Shown one piece after another: positions 42,361-42,500 of a stretch of DNA of 42,500 bases (positions are counted from its first letter, which is position 1; each line of letters begins with the position of its first letter). The notes below the pieces were generated by a model. It was given only the letters and a program-made list of their open reading frames with translations. It was not told the DNA's origin and ran no database searches. Where the stretch lies: positions 1 through 42,500 of the forward strand of contig CAIQKM010000044.1 of NCBI GenBank assembly GCA_903872345.1, given 5' to 3'. This stretch comes from an uncultured Verrucomicrobia subdivision 3 bacterium. GTDB taxonomy: Bacteria; Verrucomicrobiota; Verrucomicrobiia; Limisphaerales; UBA11358. The position numbers and the translations under genes are program-made.

Positions 42361-42500
42361 ATAGGGGTAGGGATGGCGCAGTGCGCCACCCCTCCCTCCA
42401 AACCGGACGGGCGGATCTCCCGCATCCGGCTTTCCAGTCAGTGGGTCTCTTGCGAGGGGGAGCGGCTTTTCGCACTCATCCCCAAGGATGACCTTCGGAC
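42361..42500 (-). mobile_element. Group II intron, 3' part (domains V-VI), cut by window edge
   Basis: On the minus strand, 42434-42399 reads as a domain V hairpin: AAAGCCGGATGCGG, a GAGA-type loop, then CCGCCCGTCCGGTTT, including the AGC triad and the 2-nt CG bulge. Domain VI follows (42398-42361): a stem around GGCGCA/TGCGCC with an unpaired A at 42368, 8 nt from the end, the normal branch-point position, and a final AT as expected at a 3' splice site. The intron therefore ends at 42361, 73 bp after the stop of the efflux pump, and is oriented opposite to it. The maturase/reverse transcriptase gene and the 5' part must lie beyond 42500. Confidence 0.85.
42399..42434 (-). ncRNA. Group II intron domain V catalytic hairpin
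   Basis: A 34-36-nt hairpin with lower stem AGCCGGA/TCCGGTT, a two-base bulge, upper stem GCGG/CCGC and a GNRA-like loop. This is the most conserved element of group II introns and holds the metal-binding triad. Confidence 0.85.

Noticed and set aside
42361..42500. Open reading frame on the minus strand through the last 140 bases
   Set aside because: The frame passes through intron domain V and VI; such peptides are a translation artefact of the RNA structure.
1..42500. CRISPR arrays, rRNA and tRNA genes
   Set aside because: I saw no regularly spaced repeats, no rRNA-like stretches and no convincing tRNA cloverleaf by eye; a covariance-model scan would settle the tRNA point.

Overview
The window looks like a piece of a Verrucomicrobiota chromosome, probably the Pedosphaera/Limisphaerales side. 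I infer this from sampled GC near 60%, a pseudopilin-type protein with an H-x9-DG-like tail, a giant secreted protein with the C-terminal module typical of that phylum, and many two-component proteins. The placement is inference; there is no rRNA or other marker gene here.

Region 1 (287-11175) reads as an accessory, defence-like island. A Nudix hydrolase overlaps by 4 bp a very unusual 884-residue protein that joins a RelA/SpoT-type nucleotide synthetase, a TPR-like helical region, a SLOG/LSDAT-like Rossmann domain and a RyR domain. On the opposite strand follow a TIR-STAND ATPase-TPR protein (NLR-like), a Sel1-repeat protein and an unknown 180-residue protein in one tandem set. Next come an Hsp90-like (HtpG-related) ATPase and a helical-repeat partner, read away from a LysR-type regulator across a compound inverted repeat.

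Region 2 (12518-16341) is a phosphorelay cluster. On the plus strand are a soluble hybrid histidine kinase and an 84-residue stand-alone DHp-like protein. On the minus strand three genes are joined by two 4-bp overlaps: a soluble histidine kinase, a receiver fused to a nucleoside-deoxyribosyltransferase/TIR-like domain, and a lone receiver. The kinase / receiver-effector / lone-receiver layout recalls the anti-phage two-component system Detocs, but with a different effector. A site-2-protease-like membrane peptidase follows at 16568-17539.

Region 3 (17621-26516, minus strand) looks like a polysaccharide locus. A membrane sensor kinase with OB-fold-like repeats and a NarL-type regulator (4-bp overlap) lie upstream of a giant FN3/LamG-like secreted protein, a pseudopilin-like protein, a small secreted binding protein and a GH16 beta-glucanase.

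Region 4 (26922-35798, plus strand) starts with pyroglutamyl peptidase and then holds a sulfur-assimilation set: an Rrf2 regulator, a YezD-like small protein, an OprP-like porin, a sulfate-binding protein, an M14-type peptidase, CysK, CysT, CysW and CysA. A strong promoter with two matching inverted repeats (AACGAC-N7-GTCGTT) precedes yezD and is a likely Rrf2 operator region.

Region 5 (35974-42288) holds a His-rich small membrane protein and a complete tripartite RND heavy-metal-type efflux operon (outer-membrane factor, membrane fusion protein, CzcA/CusA-like pump). The window ends in the 3' part of a group II intron on the minus strand: domains V and VI and the 3' splice site are visible, and the rest lies beyond the edge.
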